From Catonia carolina (lineage: Eukaryota; Arthropoda; Insecta; Hemiptera; Achilidae), in the NCBI GenBank assembly GCA_035578175.1, contig JAQMRL010000008.1:11466963-11530962 (forward strand): a stretch of DNA of 64,000 bases, in the 5' to 3' direction. Positions 27,601 to 38,531 of the stretch are shown here, one piece after another. The notes under the pieces are model-generated. The model worked only from the letters and a program-made list of their open reading frames with translations, was not told the origin of the DNA and searched no databases. Position 1 is the stretch's first letter; each line of letters starts with the position of its first letter. The position numbers and the translations under genes were made by a program.

Positions 27601-30600
27601 ACGCAGTTTAAAATCTCTGCTTTAAAAGGGTGGTAAAAACTTGAAAATCAGAGAAGTAGAAGTATTTTTATTTATTTATTTTCATGGAAACTATTGTACT
27701 GATGGTTGTACTGGAAAGAGCTTAGTGTTGAACCGAAATTTGAACTGAAATGAACAAAACTGTGGTGTTTGAGTATGGCCAGTCATGTTGCCAAGGGCAA
27801 TTATTGAGGGTAGAGATGATATTCTAGGGTCGAGCACGATATGTGGTGCACTGCGCCATTGTGACCTCGGCCTAAGAGTACTTCTCAACAACATAACATT
27901 ACGCTGATGGTACATGCGTATTTATCTTTCAATCTTGGCCAACTACACCCAGTCCACAAACTTTAATCAGCTTAGTGGTCGCAGAAAGCTACCTAGCAGG
28001 CGAACCCACAACCCCTGAGAGGCCAAACCCAAATGAGTGGGTGCAGACGTAAGCTGCAGGGCGCCCCACTCCCCTCAGTACTCGTGTAAACATTGGTCGA
28101 GTCGCCATCAAGCTCGTTACGCCGCTAAAGTGCTTTGCACGTGGCTCTACCACATATGGAAGTACTACGCACAACCATACACTATGAGTAGCACATGGAA
28201 GCGCTACGGCCAGCGCCCATTAACCTCGAAAGCAGGCAAGGATAGGGTAGCTAAACCACAGTTTTATGGCCATGCTCTGTGTGGTCTGGGGCGTGCCCCC
28301 ATGCTGATGGTACACGCATATTTATCTGTACACCTTTCAGCCAGCTACGCCCATTCCGGAGGAATTTAAGCAGCCTAGTGGCTTTGAAGCGCTACCTAGG
28401 AACCCACAACTTGTGAGAGGCCAACCCAAATAAGTGGGTGCGGTCACGTCCGCAGAGCGCCCCACTCCCCTCAGTACTCATGTAAACGTTGGATGAGTCA
28501 CCGTTGAGCTCGTTACGCAGCTAATGCTTTGCACGTGGCTCTATCACATATGGATATTCTGCGCACAACCGTGTACTACGAATAGCACATGGAGCTGCTA
28601 CAGCCAGCATGCGTTACCTCAAAAGCAGGCAAGGATAGGATAGCTAAACTGCAGTTCTATGGGCACGCTCTGTTTGGTCTGGGGTGTGCCCCCCATACTG
28701 ATGGTACAGTAATTTTTAAAGATTCAGCAGAGGGTCTTCAGCACTTGATGAATAGAATTACGAAAGAGGGAAATGCTCTCGGTCTAAATTTTAGCCAGCT
28801 GAAAACTAAGGTGATGGTAGTCAAGTAGGTTCCTCACACTCGATGTGACTTAATTATTGAAGATCAATGGCCTAAGCAGGTTAATAAATGTAAGTATTTA
28901 TAAAGTTGGATTACAGCAGATTTAAGCATAACAATTAATTAATGTAATTGGAGAAATATTTTATTTTTATTATTAATATAGCCTACCTGATAGTAGATGG
29001 TTCATAATTTTCGTATAACTGGTTTTTACTTTGAATGTATGTGCGATAAGTGGTTTCATTTTATCAGGAAACACTGACTGTGTCCAAGGTGGTAGGATGT
29101 ATCCATTTTCTTGCTAAACATAAAAATCGCATATCATTGTAAATCATCTTTTTGTCATTTTTCAACAAGTAATCATTTGACAATAATAAACTGTTTCACA
29201 ATTGATAAACTGGGTTAAAATCATGGCTGTAAAACCTATCATTTTTATTTGAATCATTTTCAACAGACTACTATTACCATTATTCCATTTGAACTTGTGA
29301 AGAATCAGGTTTCATAGCTCTTGAATTTCTGATATTATTTCTTCAAGCACGCTTTGCAGAAAGCCCCGCCCTGTAAAACGTTCGACCAGGGTGGTCACTC
29401 AGGCCAACCTTAACGCCTTTAAATGTATCTTTAATTTGCTTCCTATTTACATATATATATATATATATATATCAAAATATTTCAAAGGATCCACCTTCAT
29501 CAGTGTACAATATACTACCTATTCAAATTAAAACTAAAGTCCAGCCTCTCTTAGTTTGCTCGTAATGTAAACAAATAATGACGTCTCTGCGCATTATATC
29601 AAAATGTGTACACGCTGATTAAAAAGTAACAACAAAATACTTTCAAAAGTATTTAAATATAAAATACTTTTAAAAGTATTTTTCTAAATGAAATTGTTAG
29701 GTATTTTAGCGATTTTCTGTTTTTTTCTCACGAAAACGTTTGAAAAATCGATTTTTTTTAAATTTTGGCCTTAGTATGCATTTTACGACAAAAGTGTATA
29801 TAATCATATTTATAGGAAATTAAAAGCTCTACATCTTTTATTTAGAGCATTTATCTCTAAACAGTGTCTGGTTTAGCATGAAAGAGTGATTTTCCGTATT
29901 TTTTAAGCCAAACTGAGGTTGAATTTCATTTTGTGTTTTTCACTCTTGATTAAAATAAGGTTTTGTTTTTTGAGGTTATCTTTTTGTTTATTTCTAATGT
30001 TTTATTAATAATGTTAGGTTATATTGGTCATTATTTGCATTGGCAGAAGAAAGTTGTGTGAATGTTTCACACCAGATTTTTCTCTAAATTTTCAAATATG
30101 TCAAACAAACATCATGAAACGTAAAAAGCGCTCGTTGCAAATTATCCTCATTATCCAAATATTTTTTTATCAAAACTTAAAATCCCTGAATTTAAAAGAA
30201 TATCTTTCTGTTACTGAAACCAACTGATACTATTTTGCTTTAGTTACTTTAATTATTTCAGTCAAAAACAACCAAATTATTGAAGTGACTTAAAACTAAA
30301 CTTAAAAAAAGAAAATGTACACATTACCTCACAAGTAAGCACATCCCATACACGGAAACAGTCTAAAAATGTTTTTATGGTCATACCAGTATGTTTTGTT
30401 AAATAATCAATTAATTCTTGATGTTGCTGTAAATATTTTCCTTCATCTTTTGCAAGTGCCAATTTTTGCTCTTCTGTAAATCGTAAACAAGTATTATCAT
30501 TTGGTATCTGAAATCATATTTCACAGTAATTAAATTTTTAGATTTTTAAAAACTTGCCTTTATGCATGTTTTTGTAATATGGAATGAGTCAAACTTTTTC

Positions 30601-33600
30601 ACACGTCCATATTTTTTAATTATACAATTATATTTTTCTCATAACGGCCAGGTAGAGTGTTAAATTATTTGCACTCGATCTGTTGGTTCCAGGGCTACAA
30701 AAAAAAACTCTATTTCTTATCACATGGTCAGCCTGAACTATTTAAGTACAGAAGAGGTAGAGGAGCAAAATACACTAGTCAGAGTTATCTCCTCTAAGAG
30801 TAATGAATTTCACTATACAGCCAGACCCTTCGGTGAATGAAGTGAAGGTGTCATTTGCAGGGTGGAAAGTAAGTGTTTTTCAGATGGCCTGGCTTGCTGA
30901 TAAGCATACTCTTTCAACTCAGTGAGGAAGGCAATTGTAAACCCCTCATTCCTTGTTTTTACTTAGTAAACCTCTAGAGGTTCAAACCAGCCTTTCGGCT
31001 GTTGACATAAACAAACAACATAAATTTTATTATACATATTTATATTTCTTATACTATATTTAATTTTATAAGCAGAAAAGACTAATTTTTAAGTTGGAAT
31101 GTAGAACTGGTAGAAAATTTAATAGCTATGAGGACGGCTCTCATTCTAAGGACTTCAAAGTCTGAGTGCGCAGCATAGAATGTTGGAATTCTGTACATTT
31201 ACAACATTTTACATTCATGGGTTGATACATTCCAGATATCTTTAAGATATTTCTGAGCGTGCACTGTACAAATTTAAGAAATTTCAGATTTTTTGCTAGT
31301 CCACAAGAAGTAAAATAGCTCCAATTAATAGGTGTAACTACAGCAAATGATATAAATGGAGTGGTAGATTTATTTCACAGATATACCAGAGTTTAAAAAA
31401 AATTATACAAAATACTGTGAAAGAAGGCTGTGAATATTACGTAATGTTTATGTTATTTTATGTGTTTTATGTTCTTTGTGTCTGTATGGTATGTGTTCGG
31501 CTCAGCAGCTGATTGTTTTTCTGGTGAAGTAAAAAATGTCAATGATAAGAATATAATGGTGCAGTATACCACAGTAATATTCTATTGGTCTTCTGCTGTA
31601 CCACCTCGCATACTAGAAACCAGCCATAGTAGTGGGTGGAGACGGTGGGGTGTAGGGGAGTTTGGGGCCCCCCAAAAACAAAAATAATTATATTTAATAT
31701 TATTTAACGTCCCTCATAGTACAAAACATATATTTTGCTTGTGTTGCATTTGTTTCTATTTCTCTTAATAACACTTTCAGCCCTATGTGTATCAATTTGC
31801 CTCACGAAAGAGTTTTCTCTGGGCCCGCGTGAGCTAATATGATTCACAGTTAAGTTTCATCATCAGCCCGTGTGTATCAGTTTGATACATGGGTCATAAT
31901 TACGTTCTGCATGCTGTGTACGTATCTGCTTCGCATTTTCTGTGTATTTAAACGTATGAACAATTCCTACTGGGTTCTAGCAATAGATTTCAGACCTTGG
32001 GTTGGAAAAATATTCACCAGGTAGCAGCACATTGTGCCCGTGGTTTTTGTGTTCTCGCCAGCTGATTGTGTATAGTTTTGTTGCTGTTACAGTTAACCTG
32101 CAAGTGGCTTGGACCACTACCAAAACTGAAAAATACTTGTCTGGGGCTGAAAGTGTTAAAATTATGTTGCAATAATTTTTGCTAATAACTACATACATCA
32201 ATCATAGACGAGCGATGTGATGTATGATTTTCTACGCTAATATCCCGTCTCTTAAGTATAACTCTGAGAAATTAAACTTTTGAATTTATAAATTTGTACT
32301 ATTTGTTATAACTTACATCAGCTTTGTCATCATAATCTGGCCAAATTGGTATCGGTTGCCAGTTTAAAGTTTTCTCCCACAGTTGTTCTTCATCTGGTGG
32401 AAAAAATCCAGCCAATAAAGATGCACCGCTCATATAAGTTCTTGTTTTTTGTGTACTTTTTGCATGTAAATCTTCTTGTTTAAATTTTTCTTTAAATAAT
32501 TTTTGGAAATAATGTTCACGCAGATTTTTACCTTGTTTGTACATTTGTTGTCTGCCATGCTGCAAAATATTAATAATTTACTACATTATGTGTTAATGTT
32601 TTTTATGTTAATGTTTATGTGTTTTATGTGTTAGTGTTTTTTTTAATTTTTTTATTGTTGTTTGATTTTAGTTTCATATTGAGAACTGAGACGTAGCTGT
32701 CCACAAGTAACTTTTGTAATAAAAGGCCAGAGGAAAATAAAGACTGAGCGAGCTAACAAAATTTATTGAGAAGAAATACGTAGAAAAACTACTTTTTTAT
32801 AAAATGTCTTATTAAATGTTAACTTATTGTTACAAAACTCAATTATGATTGAAAGAGAATGAGGAATTTCACGATGAAAGGAATTGTGACTGTTTTTAAA
32901 AGTGTCTCAAAATTTTATTGTAACTGGGATGAGCTCTCTCAAAAGTGAAGCTAAATGATTATTTATTAATTTGTTTCTGATACTTTTTTTCAAAATCTCA
33001 GGGTAGAATAACTCGTTCACCATCAGAGGATGATGTAAACATAGTAGTTATCTTCTAGGCATGAGATTTCAAATTTAGAAAACTTGATTTTCATCTAGTT
33101 AACTACTTTTGAGATGTTACAAAACAACTGCTTCAACTCAGTACACTATAACTCAATTAGTTTAAGCAGACATTTTGTTCTGGCTGTTTCACAATCCTAA
33201 TTAAATGGTATGAGCTACTGAAAATACGAAAAAATAAATTTTTGTTGAGGTTGACAAAGATGAACACTTTCCTCTTCTAGGAACACGGAAAATAATGTTT
33301 GTAAGTAGGTTGTCATTCAAGACTCAGTCATGGGTTGGTTTACACCAGTCATGCGGAATGAGCTGGCGCATTGTCTTGGTGGAGAACCCATGATATGTCC
33401 TTCCACATTTCTGGGCGTTTTTTCCTTACTCTTTGATGTAATTTAGAAAGTACCTTAAGGTAGTAACATTGATTAATTGGTTGACCTTCAGGAACCCACT
33501 GAAGGTACACAATCCCATGAATATCAAAAAAAAAAAATCATCATTGCTTTAAATTTTGACTTAGTCATTCGAGCTTTTTTGGCTTTCAGTGAAGTTCAGC

Positions 33601-36032
33601 TCTTCCAGTGCATGGATTGGCGCTTCGTTTCCAGATCATAAGTAAAAACCACGTTTCATCACATGTTATTATCTTCTACCTGTTCTATAAAGTGAAATCT
33701 GCATTAAAAGGGACAAGATTTGAGTCTGTGAAAGCTGTAAAAGAGAAAGCGGCACGTGTCCTGAAGGAGCTGACAGAAGATGACTTCCAGCACTGTTTCC
33801 AACAATGGAAAATTCGCATGGAGCATTGTAGGGATAGAGAAGGAGTGTATATTGAAGGTGACAATAAGTAATTATGTATAAAATTAAAATAAAATATTTT
33901 ACGTCAGTCTCGTTATTTAATAGCCACACCTCATATATATAGTAAGTGAGGGTTTTTGAATTTGTTTGCATCTGTATCGGAAATAGTTGAATTAGAATTA
34001 TTCACCTTTGTTAGTGCACCTTCTCCATCTGGCCAATATTTTTCACCTGGATAAGGGTCTGTTGGGAAAGTAAAAATTGGTGCTCTACTCCCATGTCTGC
34101 TCAGCTGAAATCAGAATTTAAGACACATTATATAAAAATCTTCTATAAATAAATTATTAATAAAACATAATATAATAAAAACAGTTTTTGAAAAAAATTG
34201 CAAAAAAGTGAAAAATGACACGATTAAACTACTACTTCCAGTTGACCGATTTTGACGAAAATGTTCGTGTCGGGTCCGGTAGTGGTATGTAACTTAGGTT
34301 TCAAGTTTCATTTTCGTAAGATGTTCTGTTCTTGAGATATTCTGTACACACGCGCACGCACGCACACACACACACACACACACAGACCAATCGCTAAAAA
34401 CATGTTTTTTGGGTTCAGAAGGTCTGGAAATGTGTAGATCCGGTGAAAACTTGATTTTGAAAAATCGACATGAAAACAATACTTTCCTTCCTATATATTC
34501 ATATAGGCAAGAGAATGTAAAAATTGACCAAAGCACACTATATCAAGAACATAGTTTTATACAGATGACTGAACAAACTTTACAAATTCTATAAAAAATT
34601 TTAAAAATTAGGTAGTTAAAATTTTGTTTTATTTCAAATACTATATAGATAATGTTGGATCCACCGAAATATAAATGTTTTTGAATGAAATCATAAATAA
34701 AGAAAATCAATGAAGCTACAAAAATTTGTTATTGTTTAGGTCATCAGCTGAAAGGCTGGTTTGAACCTCTAGAGGGTTTACTAAGTAAAACAAGGAGTGA
34801 GGTGGTTTAACATTGCCTTTATCACTGAGTGGAAAAGTGTACTTATCAGTACGCCAGACCTTCTGAAGAGCATCTACTTTCTACTCTGCAAATGACACCT
34901 TCAGTTCATTCACCACAGAGTCTGGCTGTATAATGAAATTCCTTACCCTCAGTGGATATAACTGTGACTAATGTCTTTTACAACTGTACCTTATCTGTTC
35001 TTAAATGCTTCAGTCAAACAATTGATCATGTGATAAGATACATAACTATATTTTGTAGCCTTGGAACTAGTAGATCGAGAGCAAATAATAAAACATACCA
35101 CCTGCCTGTTATGGGAAAACAAAAGTTTAGTGAAGAATTTAGAAAAAATATTGTAAAATTATTCCAGAAACTATTGATGGAATAGGTTGTTTATTGTAAG
35201 AATTGTGTATTTTATGGGATGGAGTGTGTTAATTAAAGGTAGTGAACTGTGATGAATGAGATATTTTGATAGTTATTCTAAGAAATCAAAAATAGTAGAT
35301 GTTCCACTAAAATGGAGAAAGTATTCAAAGGGTCTAGATTAACTATTAGACCACAGGTATAAAAATAGTTAGCACCTTACGTGATAGATAGGCAGACAGA
35401 AACATGTTTTTTCCTAGTCGTGTGCTTCAACGTTTTGTGAATTATCCCGCAAATATTCTTAAACCTAAAGGTGGGCAGTCATTACCTGGATCGTGAATGG
35501 TAAATGTTGGGCCATTCGAAATAGTGTCGTTATGGGATCGGTTCTGAACTACGTTAATAGTGTTAGTGCGTACAGGTGGTAACAAGTGATTTTAGAAGAT
35601 AAAATTGTTTTAATATCTAAAGTTTGGTTCAAGCTTAAGATTTATAATTGATTTATTTTATATAAATTTTATGTAAATTGTATTTTTTAGTAGGTTAAGA
35701 ATGTTTGATTTTCATTAAATGTAATTATTAATTGTGAAAAATAAACAATTAATTGTTATACTTTAAAGTAAGTCTGCTTGTTGTTTATCATACCCAGATC
35801 CCGAACGGACCTAGGCTTAGGTGTTACAATAATTATAGACTAAAGTAAAAGAATATTTATAAACAGATTAAGCTGTACTTACAAGAATAACAAATTCCAA
35901 ATTCTTTTCTATTCCATTCGAATTGACAGTTTTGATTAAAACTGAAATTAAAATGCCACAAAAAATCATAAACAACATAGCAAAACTGCCGCAAACAAAT
36001 AATCGCATTTTTGTGTACTTCAGGTATGTCAT
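24615..36032 (-). CDS. Histidine acid phosphatase, gene B, complete, 7 exons, 383 aa
   Basis: Exons: 35883-36032, 34006-34104, 32317-32559, 30328-30507, 28987-29113, 26282-26484, 24615-24764; all introns GT-AG. Exon 5 leaves one base, completed by exon 6; every other junction is phase 0. Exon 1 holds a hydrophobic signal or anchor (MTYLKYTKMRLFVCGSFAML). Exon 2 carries RHGSRAP, the phospho-histidine motif; exon 6 carries SGHD, the catalytic proton donor pair. Exon 7 has paired cysteines (KCPDPCSL and DEECHNK) as in lysosomal and prostatic acid phosphatases. Length fits the family. The stop codon overlaps an AATAAA signal. There is no C-terminal membrane segment, so a secreted or type II membrane enzyme is likely. 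Function in phosphate-ester hydrolysis follows from the family; substrate is unknown. Introns contain mariner, SINE, MITE and LINE copies. Confidence 0.93.
24910..25225. repeat. MITE-like repeat (GGTGAAGAG family) in gene B intron 6
   Basis: Parallel to 22905-23235, including the palindrome ggtgaagaggctcttcacc near 25190. Truncated on one side. Confidence 0.6.
25297..26213 (-). mobile_element. mariner element, internally deleted
   Basis: Ends are inverted: GGGGGTACTCAAAAG on the left and CTTTTGGGTACCCCC on the right, about 28 bp of TIR in all. TA lies at 26214-26215 and a mutated TG at 25295-25296. The minus strand encodes the N-terminal DNA-binding region (26025 to about 25796, SGRPSTAQIDEN) and the C-terminal catalytic part (about 25750-25490). 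In the latter HHDNAPTH and YSSDLALCDFFLF give the second and third aspartates of a DD34D enzyme. The segment with the first aspartate is deleted and a frame break lies near 25790. Non-functional; lies in gene B intron 6. Confidence 0.85.
26535..26940 (+). repeat. SINE-B copy, near full length
   Basis: Begins cttgcccataacagacaggt and ends ttggctgatgacctt with (AAC)n. Forms an inverted pair with the next copy. Confidence 0.75.
26970..27325 (-). repeat. SINE-B copy, inverted relative to 26535-26940
   Basis: Begins gttgtttaggtcatcagctg and ends near cacctgcttgtcataggtt. With the previous copy it could form a hairpin of about 350 bp in the gene B pre-mRNA. Confidence 0.75.
27690..28730 (+). repeat. 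Tandem ~400-bp GC-rich repeats (probable LINE 5' region)
   Basis: Two and a half units; corresponding points are gctgatggtac at about 27911, 28304 and (as atactgatggtac) 28695. Shared blocks include gcgccccactcccctcagta and aaagcaggcaaggatag. GC content is clearly above the surroundings. The last unit runs straight into a reverse transcriptase fragment, so these are probably tandem promoter monomers of a LINE with most of the element deleted. Confidence 0.6.
28715..28905 (+). pseudogene. LINE reverse transcriptase fragment
   Basis: Encodes DSAEGLQHLMNRITKEGNAL and GLNFSQLKTKVMVV, the region after the YADD box of many LINE enzymes, then a stop and WPKQVNKCKYL. Only about 60 codons remain. It joins the GC-rich repeats on its left without the intervening 2 kb. 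Confidence 0.65.
29451..29505 (-). other. (AT)n followed by decayed hammerhead-like core
   Basis: On the minus strand CTGATGA (29497-29503), a 13-base possible stem II with GGTGGATCC, and GAAA (29480-29483) are in the right order for a hammerhead. The stem III and cleavage-site bases do not fit. Probably a decayed Penelope terminus related to the active-looking copies at 40306, 40477, 50150 and 52374. Confidence 0.4.
29524..29692 (+). repeat. MITE-2 fragment (AAGTCCAGCC family)
   Basis: Matches the left 170 bp of the copies at 44855-45185 and 54757-55070 (taaagtccagcc start, taacaacaaaatactttcaa inside). It is then interrupted by MITE-1 sequence. Confidence 0.65.
29692..30065 (+). repeat. 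MITE-1 right part
   Basis: Matches 1400-1790, including agcgattttctg and the end ttgcattggcagaagaaagt. Confidence 0.6.
30637..31020 (+). repeat. SINE-B copy in gene B intron 3
   Basis: Begins ctcataacggccaggtagag and ends gacataaacaaacaac. Same internal landmarks as the other copies. Confidence 0.7.
31025..31764. other. Intron DNA, unrecognised
   Basis: No assigned repeat. A minus-strand stretch near 31130-31330 can be read as about 60 codons with several Cys, but I do not recognise it. A 75-codon frame at 31460 looks like chance. Confidence 0.3.
31769..32155. mobile_element. TTAA-flanked MITE (piggyBac-like ends)
   Basis: 387 bp between TTAA at 31765-31768 and 32156-32159. Left end TAACACTTTCAGCCC, right end GGGGCTGAAAGTG, inverted. 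TTAA duplication and a C/T-rich TIR fit piggyBac-type non-autonomous elements. A similar but different one is at 55079-55470. No coding capacity. Confidence 0.65.
32585..33335. other. Gene B intron 2, unrecognised part
   Basis: AT-rich, no coding frame or family repeat detected by eye. Confidence 0.3.
33340..33933. pseudogene. Rearranged mariner: inverted middle joined to direct 3' end
   Basis: 33671-33871 on the plus strand encodes the mariner C-terminus (KVKSALKGTRFESV ... QQWKIRMEHC) and runs to the TIR (acgtcagtctcgttatttaa, then tagccacacctca) near 33933. But 33340-33670 encodes, on the minus strand, the middle of the same protein (ITCDETWF, LHQDNAPAHSA). So the catalytic middle is inverted relative to the end, with the switch near 33668. 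Sister copy at 59614-60544 has a different inversion. Lies in gene B intron 2. Confidence 0.75.
34175..34520 (-). repeat. MITE-1 part with (CA)n
   Basis: Ends tcatataggcaagagaatgt near 34510 and contains a (CA)n run at 34345-34384. The other terminus is absent. Confidence 0.6.
34729..35115 (-). repeat. SINE-B copy in gene B intron 1
   Basis: Begins ttattgtttaggtcatcagc and ends acctgcctgttatggg. Same landmarks as other copies. Confidence 0.7.
35190..35828. other. Possible solo LTR
   Basis: A stretch that starts near TGTAAGAATTG and ends near TAGGTGTTACA. It has an AATAAA about 90 bp before the end and GC-richer terminal DNA (cccagatcccgaacggac), the layout of an LTR R-U5 end. No target duplication or internal region was found, so this is a weak call. 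Confidence 0.25.
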
Positions 36033-36325
36033 TTGTACAAAATTAACTTATATTGTTGTCATATACAAATGAAGAATGTAATCAACTCCGTATGGAATTT
36101 TAATTTAAAGATAAATAATTAAAATAAGGCATGATGTAAAACCCTTGCAATACATCCGTAAAGGCACACTAAAACACTTGATCCGTAGAACACTTGTGAT
36201 AACTGACATTTTTTAAGTGAACTTACACAAAGTTATGTACGTATAAAACTTGTGTAATATTATCATATAAAAAAAGTTTATGAGTTATTAGAGTACTTCA
36301 TTATCACGTTTCTTAGTTTGATAAT
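36033..36325 (-). promoter_or_regulatory. Upstream region of gene B conserved with gene A
   Basis: Counterpart of 12438-12725. Homology runs from the start codon to about 36325, where a Tc1-like end begins. Candidate core elements lie in the shared block acttgtgataactg and the tandem tgtgtaa/gtacgtataaaact near 36240, but I cannot fix the start site. Confidence 0.45.
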
Positions 36326-36635
36326 ACAGTGTGTTTCAAAAAGGACTACTAGTTTTTAATGTAAGTTTTTTTTTTTAATTCTTAATATGTGTACATTGCA
36401 ATCTGTTCAATTCAGAGCAATAAGCAACCTCATGACCTAATGAGATGAGGATGACATATATGACGTGTAAATGAGGTGTAGTCTTGTACAGACTTAGGCC
36501 GACCTTTCCTGAGAGAGTATGGTTAATTTTACCCCAACCATCAAAGAACACTGGTAACCACTGTCTAGCATTCAAATCTGTATAAAAGTAACTCCCTTTA
36601 CTAGGATTTGAACCAGGAACCTTTGTCTCTGAAAA

Positions 36636-38531
36636 CACTGGTCTGCAAAAAAAAATTAAAAAAATTCCCCTTGGACTTTGATGGGTGATTCTTATGTATC
36701 TTGACCCCCTGAATCCAGATTTGACCTTCGTTTCTCTCTATCACCCACTGTTTTTGAGGGGGGCGCCCCCCCGAAATTCTCAAAAAAACACCTAAAAGCG
36801 GTTATTCCTAATAAAGCGAGGGATGGGGGGATGTTGTAAGTACCCCATCCTCCCCTCCATAGAAAATGTTATCTCAGTGTACTCACATTTATGCATGAAG
36901 ACCGTAGGGGGAGGGGTGACATCACCGTTAGTTCAGAGGTGTAGCAGGGTGGGAAGCCGGGCCAAGTGATAAGCTTAGCGACGATTAAACGTTTTCAGTA
37001 CATTTTTTACGCTTAGAGCCTCATCTTGTCACACAAGAGGAGCTTAATGATCTCATCCGGGATTTAAACCTCCCAAAAACTAAAGCCTAACTGCTTGGGT
37101 CTCAGCTTCAGCAATGGAACTTCGTGGAGAAAGAAGTGAACATTTCTGTTTCTAGATCCCGGCTAGATTTGTTTAAATGATTGTTTTCGGGGGATGGTGA
37201 CTTAGTGTACTGCAATAATGTAAATGGATTAGTGATTTAACCTAACATGCCGATGATCCAGAAAATTGGCTCTTATTTATCGACTCATCTAAAACCAGTT
37301 TAAAAGCTGTTTTATTGGCAAATGATAATGATTTGCTCTCAGTTCTGGTTGCATACACGGTCAACATGAATGAGACATACAAAAATATCAGCCGTATCCT
37401 TGAAAAAATTGGTTATAAAGATCATCCCCTAAAGCACTATGCTGATTTTAAGGTTGTGGCTTTACTTACAGGACTTTAATCGGGATACACCAAACATTGT
37501 TGCTTTCTGTGTGAGTGGGATAGCAAGCTCGCGATAAAAATTATACTGTTCGAAATTGGCCCTCGTGTAAAAGTTTAGTTCCTGATCAAAACACTGTTGC
37601 CAATGAGCCTTTAGTTTCGAGTGAAAAGATATTTTTGCATCCTTTGCGTATCAAACTCAGTTTGATTAAACAGTTCGTGAAAGCTATCGATAAAACAGGA
37701 GATGGATTCCAGTATTTGAAGAGCAAATTTCTACGTTTGAGTGAAGCAAAAATTAAAGAGGGAATTTTTGTTGGTCCACAAATTAGAGAGCTTTTTAAAG
37801 ATTCAGTGACCATCAATCACTTAAATTGTAAAGAAAAAAGAGCTTGTGCTACATTTAAGAACGTGTGTGAAAATTTTTCAGGATTTAACAAAAATGAAAA
37901 TTATGTTGAACTTGTCGAAGAATTGCATATGAGAATCTGCATATGAGTTGACGGTTGCAACATGTTATTAAAATTGCACCTTTTACACGCGCATTTGGAC
38001 TTTTTCCCAGAAAACTTGGAAGTAGTTTACGATGCACACAGAGAAAGGTTTCATCAAGACATTGCACTCTTCAAAAAACTGTTCTCTGGGAAGTGGAACT
38101 TAAGTATGTTAGCAGACTACTGCTGGTTACTCTTGCTTGAAACTCCCAGAGATCAGTACAAGAGAAAAGCTACCTCCAAGTAAAACCACTCTCTTTAAGT
38201 ATATGTATTCGATGACAAGTATCTTGGACCAGAAAAATTGTATAAGTAAAAATGCACTAAATGTATCAATACATCAATACTCTCTTATTGTACTCTTTCA
38301 GTGTTAGGTAGGTCTTGAAGTACCATAAAAACGAGATACAACTGCACAATTTCATTTCATAGTTAAACCAGACTGATAAAAAGTTGAAATTTCCCAAATA
38401 AGGGTGAGTGGCCCACCCCCTAAAAATGGTGGGTGATGGAGCAAAACGGAGGTCAGATTCGGATTCAGGGGGTCAAAATACATATAGATCACCTATTAAA
38501 GTTCAAGGGGAATTTTTGATGCAGACCAGTG
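36636..38531 (+). mobile_element. DNA transposon with CACTG ends, ~100-bp TIRs and AAA target duplication
   Basis: Both ends start CACTGGTCTGC and remain inverted repeats for about 100 bp (shared blocks aaattccccttg, ttgaccccctgaatcc). Flanks are AAA (36633-36635 and 38532-38534); the empty site in the SINE at about 11806 reads ctctgaaaatcagctg, consistent with a 3-bp duplication. A CACTR terminus with a 3-bp duplication is the rule for CACTA/EnSpm (CMC) elements. The encoded protein, however, is not one I can match to that group's known transposase. Confidence 0.75.
36990..38183 (+). pseudogene. Decayed transposase-like protein of the CACTG element
   Basis: Pieces in changing frames: HLVTQEELNDLIRDLNLPKT (near 37025), LLFIDSSKTSLKAVLLANDN (near 37273), YTKHCCFLCEWDSK (near 37488), IKEGIFVGPQIREL (37755), LDFFPENLEVVYDAH RER region (37995-38035) and GKWNLSMLADYCWLLLL (38090). 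The family occurs in many copies in insects and spiders as uncharacterised proteins. It is broken here by at least three stops or frameshifts. Its place between TIRs supports a transposase role; the catalytic residues are not established. Confidence 0.65.

Noticed and set aside
34650..34672. GGATCCACCGAAA resembling part of a hammerhead
   Set aside because: No CTGATGA core precedes it and no stem III follows; probably a worn Penelope end or chance.
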